Made by a program: the position numbers and the translations under genes. Shown here one piece after another: positions 62,722 to 64,000 of a DNA stretch of 64,000 bases. The notes under the pieces were generated by a model, which was not told the origin of the DNA, made no database searches, and was given only the letters and a program-made list of their open reading frames with translations. Each line of letters opens with the position of its first letter. Within the stretch, counting starts at the first letter, position 1. Source of the stretch: Verrucomicrobiota bacterium (GTDB lineage Bacteria; Verrucomicrobiota; Verrucomicrobiia; Limisphaerales; JADJPG01); NCBI GenBank assembly GCA_016713365.1, contig JADJPG010000011.1, positions 48,941 to 112,940 of the forward strand. The letters run 5' to 3'.

Positions 62722-62802
62722 GCGCCGCCCTGGCCTGTCCTTCGCCCGCCGCGACATTTCTAAAGCGTTGCCGCTCGCTCCCGGTGCTTCTATAACCGCG
62801 CC

Positions 62803-63935
62803 GTGTCCGAGCATCCGACAACCTCCTTCCGCTGGCTGCGCAACGGCAGCGAGGCGTTTCCCGCGATGCTCGCCGCCATCGACGCCGCCCGCCAGACCAT
62901 CCGCCTGGAGATGTACATCTATACCGCGGAAGCCCCGGGGCTCCGCGTCCGGGACTCCCTCGTCCGCGCAGCCGCTCGCGGCGTGAAGGTGAGCGTGCTG
63001 CTCGACGCCTTGGGTTCCTTCTCCTGTCCGCCACGTTCTGGAAACCGCTCGTCGATGCCGGCGGCCGCTTCCGCTGGTTCAACCCGCTCAAGTTCGGTCG
63101 CATCCCCTATCGCAATCACCGCAAGCTCCTCGTCTGCGATGACCGCTGCGCGTTCGTGGGCGGATTCAACATCGCCCCCGAATACGACGGCGACGGCGTG
63201 ACGAATGGCTGGCGCGATCTCGGCATCACGATTTGCGGACCGCTCGCCGCGGAACTGGCGGAAACCTTCGACGCCTCCTTCGCGCGCGCAGATTTCGAGC
63301 ATCGTCCGCTCTACCGTTTTCGCAGGGCCACCTCCCGCGCCACAGTTTCCGCCGAGACCTGGCGACTGCTCCTCAGCGGACCCGGTCGCGGCTACAACTT
63401 CCTCAAGAAAACGCTCGCGACCGATCTCGGCAACGCCCACACCGTGCAGATCGTCTGCGCTTACTTCCTTCCCACCTGGCGGCTGCGCCACGAGATGGAA
63501 GGCGTCACCCGCCGGGGCGGCCGTGTGCAGCTCATTCTCGCCGGCAAGAGCGACGTACGCCTCTCCCAGCTCGCCTCGCAGAAACTGTATCGGCGACTGA
63601 TGAAGCGCGGCATTGAAGTCTACGAATACGAGCCCCAGGTGCTGCACGCGAAACTGTTCCTCATCGACGAACAGGTCTACGTCGGCTCCTCGAACCTCGA
63701 CGCGCGCAGCTTGAACATCAATTACGAGCTCATGGTCCGGCTCACTGAACCCACCGCCGTGGAAGGCGCGCGCGAAATCTTCAGCGAAATCCTCTCGCAC
63801 AGCCGGCGCATCGACGCCGCGAAGTGGGCCAAGTCCCGCTCGCTCTGGACCAAGCTCCGCGAAGAGTGGGCCTACTTCCTTCTCGGCCGCGTGGACCCCT
63901 GGTGGGCTCGCGGCCGCGCGAAGTATCTTCAGTAG
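62803..63935 (+). CDS. Cardiolipin synthase / phospholipase D-type enzyme (frameshift near start)
   Basis: A ~377-residue protein of the PLD superfamily with two HKD motifs: HRKLLVCDDRCAFVGGFN (about nt 63117-63170) and HAKLFLIDEQVYVGSSNLDA (about 63646-63705). These form the active site that joins or hydrolyses phospholipid head groups; cardiolipin synthesis is the likely role. The first part, from GTG 62803 (MSEHPTTSFRWLRNGSEAFP) to VLLDALG, is in one frame. Near 63005-63020 the frame changes, and the protein continues as GFLLSATFWKPLVDAGGRFR. A one-base error is likely. No N-terminal membrane segments are present, so it resembles ClsB-type short forms. It follows the broken DUF1553 gene by 81 bases. 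Confidence 0.85.
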
Positions 63936-64000
63936 CGCCGAATCGCGAAGGCGATCGAACAGAAGGAAACCAAGGGAACGAAGGAGCCCGAAGGTTCGCT

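Noticed and set aside
60868..62814. Antisense open frame of 648 codons
   Set aside because: It lies opposite the DUF1553 domain, which is clearly coding on the plus strand.

Overview
The window looks like a chromosomal piece of a high-GC member of the Verrucomicrobiota, most likely from the Pedosphaera/Limisphaera side. This is inferred from gene content: DUF1549/DUF1553 (Planctomycete-type cytochrome) and DUF1501 proteins, very large secreted Ig/GEVED/DUF11/cadherin-like proteins, GFTL(I/V)E prepilins with a CPGGGTY tail, an Fcl-type sugar enzyme and a NfeD-FloA operon. No rRNA, tRNA or CRISPR array was recognised.

Layout. 1-1.2 kb: the start of a PilT-like ATPase and an AlkA-like glycosylase, both on the minus strand. 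1.3-6.4 kb: a secreted DUF1549/DUF1553 protein followed by its DUF1501 partner. 6.7-7.0 kb: a small unknown protein behind a sigma-54-like site, ending at a strong UUCG terminator. 7.0-11.6 kb (minus): a tetrapyrrole operon read as ccsA/hemX-like, hemA, hemC, cobA-hemD. hemL lies far away at 51.9 kb. 11.7-12.6 kb: GDP-fucose synthase. 12.8-13.9 kb: two prepilins. 14.0-15.9 kb: glnB-amt. 16.1-33.7 kb: three consecutive very large secreted proteins that share a C-terminal module. 33.7-36.7 kb: a divergent DUF362 / TPR lipoprotein pair. 36.8-39.3 kb: cvpA and dnaG. 39.3-44.2 kb: a sialidase-like protein, nfeD-floA-third gene, and a PHP-family protein whose signal peptide is encoded by a repeat. 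44.3-50.2 kb: uvrB, a small EF-hand protein, a methyltransferase with a large uncharacterised partner, and an ECF-type sigma factor. 50.5-55.6 kb: a membrane protein, a DUF192 lipoprotein, hemL, ruvX, truA and a HAD phosphatase. 55.6-59.3 kb: an accretion zone with an unknown helical protein, a relic of type I restriction hsdR, palindrome-headed repeats and two nearly identical IS5-family elements. 59.3-63.9 kb: a broken second DUF1549/DUF1553 gene and a phospholipase-D/cardiolipin-synthase gene.

Frame breaks are frequent: hemD, prepilin 2, dnaG, the second DUF1553 gene, the PLD gene and both transposases carry small indels, and truA has TGA where a conserved Trp is expected. Because dnaG, hemD and truA are core genes, uncorrected sequence error is the first explanation, so each break should be checked against reads before being called a pseudogene.

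The most interesting signals are non-standard ones. (i) Both IS copies are inserted in the centres of small head palindromes of a dispersed repeat family. (ii) Three differently worded but similarly built micro-repeats sit on gene boundaries, and one supplies the signal peptide of a secreted protein. (iii) A C-terminal module ending in a Y-R motif is shared by three adjacent giant secreted proteins. (iv) Two cadherin-like repeat subtypes alternate in an A-A-B pattern.
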